64,000 nucleotides of DNA. Source: DATJGR01 sp963780795 (GTDB lineage: Bacteria > Pseudomonadota > Gammaproteobacteria > Pseudomonadales > Azotimanducaceae). This document shows positions 8,686 to 16,039 of the stretch, piece by piece (within the stretch, counting starts at the first letter, position 1; the number at the start of each line of letters is the position of its first letter). The stretch covers positions 345,272-409,271 of the forward strand of contig CAWADH010000010.1 in NCBI GenBank assembly GCA_963780795.1. Direction: 5' to 3'. Under the pieces are notes generated by a model that saw nothing but the letters and a program-made list of their open reading frames with translations, did no database searches and was not told the DNA's origin. A program made the position numbers and the translations under genes.

Positions 8686-9422
8686 CGTAGCAAATCCTCT
8701 GGGTTGAACAGCACCGGAAACCGGCGGAAGTACTTTTCAAACAGCTTGGAATCCTTCGGCACGTCGAACTTGCCGACTTTCCGCACCGCCTGTTCGGCCG
8801 AACGGTCGAACGCTTCGTTGCCGCTCGACGACACGATCGTAACGTTGACGACGTCGCCCGTCGGCACCAGCTCGACGAGCAGCTTCGTCTGCATGCCGTT
8901 GCGCGCCGACGGCGGCCGTGACCAGTTCGTCACGATGAGTTGATAGATGCCCTGCGCGTACGTCTGCGCGGCCTGCTCGCTCTTGTCTTCGGACATCACT
9001 TCGGTCTCGCGCGCCATCGCATCGCTGAACGACGCATCGGCCAGGCTGTCGAGCTTCTTCTTCTTCTCGGCTTGCGCCTTTGCCGCGGCTTCTTTGGCGC
9101 TATCCGGTTTGGGTTTCTGTTCCGGCTTCGGCGTTAGGTCCGGCTTCGGTTTGGGTGCCGGTTTCGGCTCGGGCTTCGGTTCCGGTTTCGGCTCGGGCTT
9201 TGGTTTCGTATCGACTGGCGGCGCCATCGGCGCCGGCTTCGGCGTCGCTTTCGGTTTCGGCGCGTCCATCACGATCAACTCGGCCTTCACGATATTCGGC
9301 CGCACCAGCAGCGAGTCTCGCGCCATCGGTGTCCAGTTCATCCACAGCATCGCACCGACGAGCGCGTGCACGAACACCGCGAGCACGAACGACAAGCCGT
9401 AGTTGCGACCCTCTGCATCCAT
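8682..9422 (-). CDS. tolA: Cell envelope protein TolA, proline-rich form
   Basis: Inner-membrane protein of 246 residues that carries proton-motive energy from TolQ-TolR to Pal and TolB. Residues about 10-30 form the single N-terminal membrane helix. The middle domain is unusual: instead of the long Ala/Lys helix of E. coli it is a Pro/Lys/Glu repeat (KPEPKPEPKP type, encoded about 9118-9213) like the TonB linker, followed by a short charged helix. The C-terminal domain has the TonB/TolA pattern (IYQLIVTNWSRPPSAR, then a VELVPTGDV strand). The position between tolR and tolB, not the sequence alone, decides TolA over TonB. Confidence 0.92.
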   Translation of the reverse strand: MDAEGRNYGLSFVLAVFVHALVGAMLWMNWTPMARDSLLVRPNIVKAELIVMDAPKPKATPKPAPMAPPVDTKPKPEPKPEPKPEPKPAPKPKPDLTPKPEQKPKPDSAKEAAAKAQAEKKKKLDSLADASFSDAMARETEVMSEDKSEQAAQTYAQGIYQLIVTNWSRPPSARNGMQTKLLVELVPTGDVVNVTIVSSSGNEAFDRSAEQAVRKVGKFDVPKDSKLFEKYFRRFPVLFNPEDLLR

Positions 9423-9426
9423 GCCG

Positions 9427-9867
9427 TCAGCCGACGTCCGGCGGGTCCGTGATCAGTCCGACGCTCTTCGCGCCGGCTTTCTGCAGAACGGTCATTACGC
9501 GCACGACCTGACCGTAATCGAGCCGGTGATCCGCGCGCACGTAAACAGGTGCGTCAGGGCGCGCGCCGAGAATCTTCGCCGCCTGTTCTTCCAGTGAAAA
9601 GATCGTCACGCGCGTGCCTTCGGTCGATTTGCGAACACCCAGATTGACGAACAGCGCGCCGTCCTGCCGCATAGTGACCACGAACGGATCTTCCTGGTGC
9701 TCGGACACCGGTTCCGACGGTGCTTTCGGCAGATCGACCTGCACGCCCTGCGTCAGAATCGGTGCGGTGACCATGAAGATCACCAGCAGCACCAGCATCA
9801 CGTCGATGTACGGCACGACGTTGATCTCCGACATCGGCTTACGGCGGTTCGGACGTTGAGAGTTCAT
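9427..9867 (-). CDS. tolR: Proton channel component TolR
   Basis: ExbD/TolR-family inner-membrane protein of 146 residues that forms the ion channel of the Tol motor with TolQ. A basic N-terminal tail (NRRKPMSEINVVPYID) leads into one membrane helix carrying the conserved channel aspartate of the YIDVML motif, followed by a periplasmic domain. Its start overlaps the tolQ stop by four bases (ATGA) and tolA begins four bases after its stop. Confidence 0.96.
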   Translation of the reverse strand: MNSQRPNRRKPMSEINVVPYIDVMLVLLVIFMVTAPILTQGVQVDLPKAPSEPVSEHQEDPFVVTMRQDGALFVNLGVRKSTEGTRVTIFSLEEQAAKILGARPDAPVYVRADHRLDYGQVVRVMTVLQKAGAKSVGLITDPPDVG

Positions 9868-10541
9868 CGCTTCGTGTGCACCGCGCGGTAGAGGATGCTC
9901 GTCAGCTCTTCGGTGAACGTTTCATAGCGCGTCATCAGCAGTTCGGCGCGCGCCGAGAACCGGTTGTAACCGATCACTGCCGGAATGGCCGCGAACAGAC
10001 CCATCGCGGTGGCGACCAGCGCCTCGGAGATGCCGGGCGCAACGGACGCGAGCGTCGCCTGCGTCATGTTCGCGAGACTTCTGAACGAATTCATGATGCC
10101 CCACACGGTGCCGAACAGGCCGACATAAGGGCTGGTCGAACCGACGGTGGCGAGAAACGGCAGATGCGTCTCGAGCTTTTCCTCTTCACGCGTGAGCGCG
10201 ACGCGTGTTGCGCGCATGACGCCCTGCATCACCGCGTCCGCGTCCGCGTCCTGTTCCGACAACCGGCTGTATTCTTTGAACCCCGCGACGAACATCGTCT
10301 CCATGCCGCCGAGCTCCTGATCGGACCGCTCGAGTTCGTCGTAGAGCTGGCGCAGATCGATGCCGGACCAGAAATACTCCTCGAACGCATCGATCGAGCG
10401 TTGCACACGCCTGAGCGCGAACATGCGTTGGAAGATCATCACCCACGACGTGAGCGACGCGAACAGCAGCAACATCAGCACGATCTGCACGAGCACGCTG
10501 GCGTTGAGCACCAGCTGAAGGATCGACAACGGTTCGGTCAA
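9864..10541 (-). CDS. tolQ: Proton channel component TolQ
   Basis: MotA/TolQ/ExbB-family inner-membrane protein of 225 residues. It has one N-terminal membrane helix (about residues 10-35), a cytoplasmic loop, and two further helices around the LATVGSTSPYVGLFGTVWGI and ATAMGLFAAIPAVIGYN segments, which are the family's channel helices. The start is TTG at 10541 with a GAGG element upstream. It is 22 bases after ruvB; the acyl-CoA thioesterase gene ybgC, which usually precedes tolQ, is absent. Confidence 0.96.
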   Translation of the reverse strand: MTEPLSILQLVLNASVLVQIVLMLLLFASLTSWVMIFQRMFALRRVQRSIDAFEEYFWSGIDLRQLYDELERSDQELGGMETMFVAGFKEYSRLSEQDADADAVMQGVMRATRVALTREEEKLETHLPFLATVGSTSPYVGLFGTVWGIMNSFRSLANMTQATLASVAPGISEALVATAMGLFAAIPAVIGYNRFSARAELLMTRYETFTEELTSILYRAVHTKR

Positions 10542-10563
10542 TCTCGAGTCCTCTTATTGTTGC

Positions 10564-11619
10564 TTAGGATGGGTCGATATCGAGACTCGCCTGTGCCATG
10601 TCGACACCGCGCGGCGCCGGGCGCGTCAGTCCGAAATGGTGGTAAGCCTTCTCCGTCACGATGCGGCCGCGCGGCGTCCGCATGATGAAACCCTGTTGAA
10701 TGAGGAAGGGTTCGAGCACGTCTTCGATGGTGTCGCGCTCTTCGCTGATCGCGGCCGACAATGAATCGATACCGACCGGACCACCGCCGAACTTCTCGAG
10801 AATCGTCAGCAACAGACGACGGTCCATGGTATCGAAACCCTCCGCATCGACGCTCAACATGTCGAGCGCCTGATTCGCAATGCTCGCGGTGACACGTCCG
10901 TCACTGCGGACTTCCGCATAGTCCCGCACGCGCCGCAGCAACCGATTCGCGATGCGAGGCGTGCCGCGCGATCGTCCCGCCACCGCAACGGCGCCGTCAT
11001 GTTCGAGACGCACGCCCAACTTTTCTGCCGACCGCATCGCAATCTGGGTCAACTCGCCGACGCTGTAGAACTCGAGGCGCTGCACGATGCCGAACCGATC
11101 GCGCAGAGGCGACGTCAGCAGACCCGCGCGCGTGGTCGCGCCGACGAGCGTGAACGGCGGCACGTCGAGCTTGATCGAACGCGCCGCCGGACCTTCGCCG
11201 ATCACGATGTCGATCTGAAAGTCTTCCATCGCCGGATAGAGAATTTCCTCCACCACCGGACTCAACCGGTGAATCTCGTCGATGAACAGCACGTCGCCCG
11301 CATCGAGGTTGGTGAGCAGCGCGGCGAGATCGCCGGCTTTCTCGAGTACCGGTCCCGACGTGCTCTTCAGCGCGCCGGACATTTCGTTCGCGATGATGTG
11401 CGCGAGCGTGGTCTTGCCGAGACCCGGCGGGCCGAAGATCAGCGTGTGATCGAGCGGTTCGCGGCGGCGTCGCGCCGCTTCGATGAACACCGCCATCTGT
11501 TCCTTGACGACTTCCTGGCCGATGTAGCCGGCGAGCGTGGTCGGGCGCAGCGCGCGATCGAGGGCGACTTCGTCACCCGCATCGCGGCCGGAAACGATGC
11601 GGTCGGGCTCGATCGTCAC
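10564..11619 (-). CDS. ruvB: Holliday junction branch migration helicase RuvB
   Basis: AAA+ ring motor that drives branch migration with RuvA. Walker A is GPPGLGKTT, Walker B is DVLFIDEIHRL, followed by sensor element VGATTRAGLL and a C-terminal winged-helix domain (GFIMRTPRGR). The frame is open to 11664, but family proteins begin shortly before the EALDRAxRP segment, so the GTG at 11619 (351 residues) is chosen; GTG at 11625 and GTG at 11664 are alternatives, and none has a strong ribosome site. It lies downstream of ruvA in the ruvC-ruvA-ruvB cluster. Confidence 0.94.
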   Translation of the reverse strand: MTIEPDRIVSGRDAGDEVALDRALRPTTLAGYIGQEVVKEQMAVFIEAARRRREPLDHTLIFGPPGLGKTTLAHIIANEMSGALKSTSGPVLEKAGDLAALLTNLDAGDVLFIDEIHRLSPVVEEILYPAMEDFQIDIVIGEGPAARSIKLDVPPFTLVGATTRAGLLTSPLRDRFGIVQRLEFYSVGELTQIAMRSAEKLGVRLEHDGAVAVAGRSRGTPRIANRLLRRVRDYAEVRSDGRVTASIANQALDMLSVDAEGFDTMDRRLLLTILEKFGGGPVGIDSLSAAISEERDTIEDVLEPFLIQQGFIMRTPRGRIVTEKAYHHFGLTRPAPRGVDMAQASLDIDPS

Positions 11620-11671
11620 GAACACACCATGAAACGCGCTGCTTCGACGGAGCTTCGCAGCCACGTGCGCA

Positions 11672-12277
11672 TCATGCTTCCTGCCCGATCATTCGCTTCA
11701 GGGCGATGCGCACGACGTCTTCGGTAGACTGACCGTGCACGTACGCGTTGCCGATGGCGCGAGTCGCTTCGGCAGGTCGATAACCGAGCTTGATCAGTGC
11801 GCGCTCCGCTTCTTCGATGACGTGCCGCGTTGCATCGGCGACTTTCGGTCGCGTCAGTTCCGGGATCAGCACCAGGCGCTCGATGCGGTCTTTCAGTTCT
11901 ACGACGAGCCGCTCCGCCGTTTTGCGACCGACGCCGGGCAGCTTCACCAATCGCGCGATGTCGGAATCGCGAATGCAGCGCGCGAGATCGACCACATCCA
12001 TGCCCGACAGCAGATTGAGCGCGAGTTTCGGACCGACGCCGCTGATCTTGATCAGCGTGCGGAACAGGTCGCGTTCGCCGCGACTCTCGAATCCGTAAAG
12101 CGAGTGTGCGTCTTCGCGGATGCTGAGGTGCGTGAACAGGACTACGTCGTGGCCGACGCCGGGCAATTTGCTCAACGTATTCGCGGTGACGTCCAGTTCG
12201 TATCCGATCCCTGCGACGTCGACCAACACGGTCTGTTCGTCCAGCGAGATCAACTTGCCTCGAATTCGCCCGATCAT
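11672..12277 (-). CDS. ruvA: Holliday junction DNA-binding protein RuvA
   Basis: Tetrameric junction-binding subunit of RuvAB, 201 residues. The N-terminal OB fold begins MIGRIRGKL, two helix-hairpin-helix motifs follow (ISGVGPKLALN and LPGVGRKTAERL), and the C-terminal domain that contacts RuvB ends the protein. The frame continues upstream, but the ATG at 12277 gives the canonical N-terminus and lies five bases after the ruvC stop. Confidence 0.97.
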   Translation of the reverse strand: MIGRIRGKLISLDEQTVLVDVAGIGYELDVTANTLSKLPGVGHDVVLFTHLSIREDAHSLYGFESRGERDLFRTLIKISGVGPKLALNLLSGMDVVDLARCIRDSDIARLVKLPGVGRKTAERLVVELKDRIERLVLIPELTRPKVADATRHVIEEAERALIKLGYRPAEATRAIGNAYVHGQSTEDVVRIALKRMIGQEA

Positions 12278-12282
12278 CCTTG

Positions 12283-12765
12283 TCAGCCGACGCTCCGCGT
12301 GCCGTGAGTATTGATGTGGCAAATGGCAATGGCAAGCGCATCGGCCGCGTCTGCAGACGGCGAAGCGTTGAGATTCAGTAAACGGCACACCATGTGCTGT
12401 ACCTGATATTTCGTTGCGCTGCCGGTTCCCGTTACCGCTTGTTTGACACGCCTCGCGGCGTATTCGGCAACCGGCAGACCGACCGCTACCACTGCAGCCA
12501 ATGCGGCACCGCGCGCCTGACCGAGCTTCAGCGCCGAACTCGCATTGCGCGCCATGAACACCTGTTCGATCGCAACGCCGTCGGGCGCGAGCTCGCGGAT
12601 CAACGACGCGACGCCTTCGTAGATCTCGCCGAGGCGCGACGGCACGTCGACGCTGCTGGTGCGGATGCAGCCGCTCGCCACGTAAACGGATTTACCGCGC
12701 CGCACTTCGATCACGCCGTAACCGGTGACGCGCGATCCCGGATCGATGCCGAGGATTCGCGTCAT
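12283..12765 (-). CDS. ruvC: Holliday junction endonuclease RuvC
   Basis: Resolvase that cuts Holliday junctions in the RuvABC pathway, 160 residues. The RNase H-like fold starts with the GIDPGSRVTGYG motif containing catalytic D8, followed by the VAIEQVF strand with a catalytic glutamate and a C-terminal DAADALAIA motif with the last catalytic aspartates. It sits 12 bases after aspS and immediately before ruvA. yebC, a frequent upstream neighbour in gammaproteobacteria, is missing. Confidence 0.97.
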   Translation of the reverse strand: MTRILGIDPGSRVTGYGVIEVRRGKSVYVASGCIRTSSVDVPSRLGEIYEGVASLIRELAPDGVAIEQVFMARNASSALKLGQARGAALAAVVAVGLPVAEYAARRVKQAVTGTGSATKYQVQHMVCRLLNLNASPSADAADALAIAICHINTHGTRSVG

Positions 12766-12777
12766 ATCGCGGCCGCC

Positions 12778-14529
12778 TTATCGAAGTCGGATGTGCAGTT
12801 CGCGCAGCTGGTGCTCGTCCACTGCGGTCGGCGCCGCGGTGAGCGGACACGCCGCGGTCTGCGTTTTCGGAAATGCGATCACATCGCGAATCGCGCCGGC
12901 TCCGACCATCAGCATCACCAGCCGGTCGACGCCGAGCGCGATGCCGCCGTGCGGCGGACAGCCGTACTTCAGCGCGTCGAGCAGAAATCCGAAACGCGAT
13001 TCCGCTTCCTGGCCGAGCTGCAGCGACTCGAACACCGCTTTCTGCATTTCGTTGCGGTGCATCCGGATCGAACCGCCGCCGAGTTCGTAGCCGTTCAGCA
13101 CGACGTCGTATGCGCGCGCATGCGCGGCTTCGGGATTCGCCAGCAACTCTTCGACGGTGCACGCGGGGCTCGTGAACGGATGGTGCATCGCTTCGAGGCG
13201 CCCGTCCTTGCCGCGTTCGAACATCGGCCAGTCGACGACCCAGCACGGCGCCCAACGGTCTTCGATGAGTCCGAGGTCCGCGCCCAACTGATTGCGCAGG
13301 GCACCGAGCGCGCCGTTCACGATGCCGGATTGATCCGCGCCGAAGAACACGACATCACCCGCAACGGCGTTGACGCGATCGAGCACCGCCTCGATCACCG
13401 GTTCCGGCAGGAACTTCAGAATCGGCGACTGCAGCCCGGCCATGCCGGCACGGCGTTCGTTCACCTTTATATACGCGAGACCCTTCGCGCCGTAACGGCC
13501 GACGAACTCTGCGTAGCCGTCGAGTTCCTTGCGGGACAGCCGGCCCGCGCCCGGCGCGCGCAAAGCGGCGACGCGACCTTTCGGATCGTTTGCAGGCGCG
13601 TTGAAGACTTTGAACTCGACCGTTTTCACCAGATCGGCGATGTCGACCAGTTCGAGCGGATTGCGCAGGTCGGGCTTGTCGCTGGCGTAGCGCCGCATCG
13701 CTTCTTCGAACGACAGCACCGGGAACTTCGGCAACTCCACGCCCAGCACGTCGGAGAACAGGCTGCGCACCATGCCTTCCGTCAGCGCCATGATGTCGTG
13801 CTCGTCGACGAACGATGCCTCGATGTCGATCTGCGTGAATTCGGGCTGCCGGTCTGCGCGCAGGTCTTCGTCGCGGAAGCAGCGCGCGATCTGATAGTAC
13901 TTGTCCATACCGGACATCATGAGCAGCTGCTTGAACACCTGCGGCGATTGCGGCAACGCAAAGAACTGACCCGGATGCGTGCGGCTCGGCACCAGATAGT
14001 CGCGCGCACCTTCCGGCGTTGCGCGCGTGAGAATCGGCGTTTCGATTTCGGTGTATCCGGCCGTCTCGAGATAGCGCCGCACCACCGACAGAATCGTCGC
14101 GCGCATCCGCAACCGATGCTGCATTTCGGGCCGGCGCAGATCGAGATAGCGATAACGCAAACGGATGTCTTCGCCGGCATCCGAGTAATCGTCGAGCTGG
14201 AACGGCGGCGTGAGCGCCGTGTTCAGGATCTCGAGCGTGCGGCCGAGTACTTCCACTTCACCGGTCTTCATATCCGGATTGACCGTGCCGCTGGGGCGCA
14301 ACCGCACGCGCCCGGTGAGGCGCAACACGAATTCGTTTCTGACCTTGTCGGCAGTGGCAAAGCTGTCTTCGACGTCGGGGTCGTATACAACCTGCACGAT
14401 GCCGCTGCGATCGCGCACGTCGAGGAAGATCACGCCGCCGTGATCGCGGCGTCGGTGCACCCAACCACAGAGTTCGACTTCGCGATCGACCTGCGATGCG
14501 TCGAGATCGCCACAGTAGTGACTGCGCAT
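12778..14529 (-). CDS. aspS: Aspartate--tRNA ligase AspRS
   Basis: Class II synthetase of 583 residues that charges tRNA-Asp. The N-terminal OB-fold anticodon-binding domain (CGWVHRRRDHGGVIFLDVRD), the catalytic core with motif 2 (CFRDEDLRADRQPEFTQID), the bacterial GAD insertion and motif 3 (GVDRLVMLM) are all present. H30 is at the position where the non-discriminating Pseudomonas enzyme has H31, so mischarging of tRNA-Asn for the amidotransferase route is possible; this is inference. It heads the ruv-tol-que block on the minus strand. Confidence 0.97.
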   Translation of the reverse strand: MRSHYCGDLDASQVDREVELCGWVHRRRDHGGVIFLDVRDRSGIVQVVYDPDVEDSFATADKVRNEFVLRLTGRVRLRPSGTVNPDMKTGEVEVLGRTLEILNTALTPPFQLDDYSDAGEDIRLRYRYLDLRRPEMQHRLRMRATILSVVRRYLETAGYTEIETPILTRATPEGARDYLVPSRTHPGQFFALPQSPQVFKQLLMMSGMDKYYQIARCFRDEDLRADRQPEFTQIDIEASFVDEHDIMALTEGMVRSLFSDVLGVELPKFPVLSFEEAMRRYASDKPDLRNPLELVDIADLVKTVEFKVFNAPANDPKGRVAALRAPGAGRLSRKELDGYAEFVGRYGAKGLAYIKVNERRAGMAGLQSPILKFLPEPVIEAVLDRVNAVAGDVVFFGADQSGIVNGALGALRNQLGADLGLIEDRWAPCWVVDWPMFERGKDGRLEAMHHPFTSPACTVEELLANPEAAHARAYDVVLNGYELGGGSIRMHRNEMQKAVFESLQLGQEAESRFGFLLDALKYGCPPHGGIALGVDRLVMLMVGAGAIRDVIAFPKTQTAACPLTAAPTAVDEHQLRELHIRLR

Positions 14530-14636
14530 GGAAAACGTCCTAGGGGAAATGTCGCGCGGGGCGGCAGCCTATCACAAGTGAAGGGTCCGCGGCCCGCGCT
14601 CGGCCAATGAATGCGTTGGCGAAATCGCAGCGCGCG

Positions 14637-15077
14637 TCAGGTTTTGGGCGACTTGTCGCCGCTGCCCTTCGACTTCGATTCGCTCTTCGGTTCGTTCTTC
14701 GACGAGCTTTTGGGCGATCCGTTCTTGGCGCCTTTCTTGGTGCTCTTGTCGGCGGAATCGCTCGACGACTTCGTCGAACTGTCGGTGCTGCTGGCGGCAG
14801 CGGTGGGGCTGCTCGACTTGGTTTCGCTCTTCGACTCGCTGCTCGATGTCGATTCACCACCAGAGTCGCTGCTGCTCGCGACGTTCTTCTTGTCGCCGGA
14901 TTTGAAGTCGGTTTCGTACCAACCGCCGCCCTTCAAACGGAACGCGACAGCGGAGATCTTCTTTTTGAGAAGGTCTTTTCCACACGAAGGGCATTGCGTG
15001 AGCGGAGGTTCGCTCATTCTCTGCAACTGCTCGAATTCGTATTCGCAGCCTTCGCACTGATACTCGTAAATCGGCAT
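14637..15077 (-). CDS. FmdB-family zinc ribbon protein with Ser/Lys tail
   Basis: Small protein of 146 residues. Residues 1-45 are the FmdB zinc ribbon (MPIYEYQCEGCEYEF, then CPSCGK), with two CxxC pairs. A GGGWYETDFKSG segment follows, and the rest (about 85 residues) is a low-complexity tail of Ser, Lys, Thr and Asp. The family is common and often upstream of aspS in proteobacteria, matching this position; its molecular role is unsettled, with a link to transcriptional regulation proposed. The tail is likely disordered and differs greatly in length between relatives. Confidence 0.88.
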   Translation of the reverse strand: MPIYEYQCEGCEYEFEQLQRMSEPPLTQCPSCGKDLLKKKISAVAFRLKGGGWYETDFKSGDKKNVASSSDSGGESTSSSESKSETKSSSPTAAASSTDSSTKSSSDSADKSTKKGAKNGSPKSSSKNEPKSESKSKGSGDKSPKT

Positions 15078-15255
15078 GTTCAGAAAATCCTTCGATGACT
15101 CGTCAAATGCTGGAAGCGTTTCACCAATGAAAAATCAGGTCCGGCGGACTCGGTGCACATTCCAGGAAACGTGTCGCAGATGCCGGCAACCTTCGAGCGG
15201 CGCATAGGATAATGAAAAAAGCCCGCGAAAACATTGAAAAAAGGCGTGTCGTTCC

Positions 15256-15284
15256 TTGCTAGGCATAATTGAATGCAGTATAAA
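15256..15284 (+). promoter_or_regulatory. Sigma70-type promoter of the HU gene
   Basis: TTGCTA (15256-15261) and TATAAA (15279-15284) are separated by 17 bases, close to the sigma70 consensus. Transcription would start near 15291 and give a leader of about 120 bases before the HU start at 15412. The rest of the 334-base gap 15078-15411 holds A-rich sequence but no gene I can support; an 84-codon frame on the minus strand lacks any recognisable feature. Confidence 0.6.
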
Positions 15285-15411
15285 GCGCGCTCATTGGGGA
15301 GCCGATGAACGCTGTTTTCGCTCAGGATCCTCATAAGTGATGGGTTGGATGTCCGTCGCGTAGTCGCGCCGATTCAATCAGCCCCGACTGCAACCAGATA
15401 AGGGAAATCGA

Positions 15412-15909
15412 ATGGCAAAGAAAAAGGCTCCTGCTAAGAAAGCTGCGAAGAAGAAAGCGCCCGCCAAGAGAAAGGCGCCCGCCAAGAAGAAGAAAGCCCC
15501 TGCAAAACGCAAGGCAATCCGTAAAGCCGCCGCCCGCAAATCCGCCGCCAAGAAATCCGCCGCGAAAAAGAAAGCCGCCCCCAAAGCATCCAAAGGTCCA
15601 GTCACTCAGAAGATGACGAAGACCGGGATTCTGAACGAGATCGCCAGCGCAACCGCACTGACGCGCAAACAGGTCGACTCGGTGATCGAAGAACTGGAAG
15701 CGCTGATCAAGCGTCACATCAGCAAGAAAGGCGTGGGTGAGTTCACCCTGCCGGGTCTGCTGAAAGTACGCGCAGTGAAGCGTCCCGCAACGAAGAAGCG
15801 TCTCGGTCGCAACCCGGCAACGGGTGCAGAAATCATGATTCCGGCGAAGCCGGCATCGATTCGCGTCCGCGTCGCTGCGTTGAAGCGCCTCAAGGAAATG
15901 GTCGGCTGA
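15412..15909 (+). CDS. HU-family protein with N-terminal histone H1-like tail
   Basis: Nucleoid protein of 165 residues in two parts. Residues 1-62 are almost only Lys, Ala, Pro and Arg, in AAKKKAPAK-type repeats like eukaryotic histone H1 or chlamydial and Bordetella H1-like proteins. Residues about 66-164 are an HU/IHF DNA-binding domain, with GRNPATGAEIMIPAK as the DNA-contacting arm. The tail should bind DNA non-specifically and compact it. RBS AGGGA lies before the ATG. The gene is monocistronic, with its own promoter and a strong terminator, which suggests high expression. HU with lysine-rich tails is known (C-terminal in actinobacteria), so the architecture is uncommon rather than new. 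Confidence 0.93.
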   Translation: MAKKKAPAKKAAKKKAPAKRKAPAKKKKAPAKRKAIRKAAARKSAAKKSAAKKKAAPKASKGPVTQKMTKTGILNEIASATALTRKQVDSVIEELEALIKRHISKKGVGEFTLPGLLKVRAVKRPATKKRLGRNPATGAEIMIPAKPASIRVRVAALKRLKEMVG

Positions 15910-15930
15910 TAGCTGATCCGCTCCGATTAG

Positions 15931-15959
15931 AAGGGCCGGTGTTAACGGCCCTTTTTTTT
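15931..15959 (+). terminator. Rho-independent terminator of HU gene
   Basis: A perfect 8-base stem (15931-15938 AAGGGCCG with 15946-15953 CGGCCCTT), a 7-base loop and eight consecutive T residues at 15952-15959, beginning 21 bases after the HU stop codon. Confidence 0.92.
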
Positions 15960-16039
15960 CGCCGCTTTTCGATTCGCCGATCTCGAATCGCTCGCGGATC
16001 GCTAGAATGCCCGCAGCCATTCAGGACCCGTAAAGAACC

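Noticed and set aside
7618..8943. A 441-codon plus-strand frame opposite tolB and tolA
   Set aside because: It mirrors tolB in the antisense frame and has composition typical of a shadow.
9118..9213. Tandem repeat DNA in tolA that could suggest a repeat array
   Set aside because: It is in frame and encodes the Pro/Lys/Glu linker; there are no spacers, so it is not a CRISPR array.
12394..14610. A 738-codon open frame on the plus strand opposite aspS and ruvC
   Set aside because: It is antisense to two clear genes, Arg/His/Ala-rich and has no motif; a shadow of high-GC codon use.
15080..15334. An 84-codon minus-strand frame between the HU gene and the fmdB-like gene
   Set aside because: No motif, no ribosome site, and it overlaps the promoter of the HU gene on the other strand.
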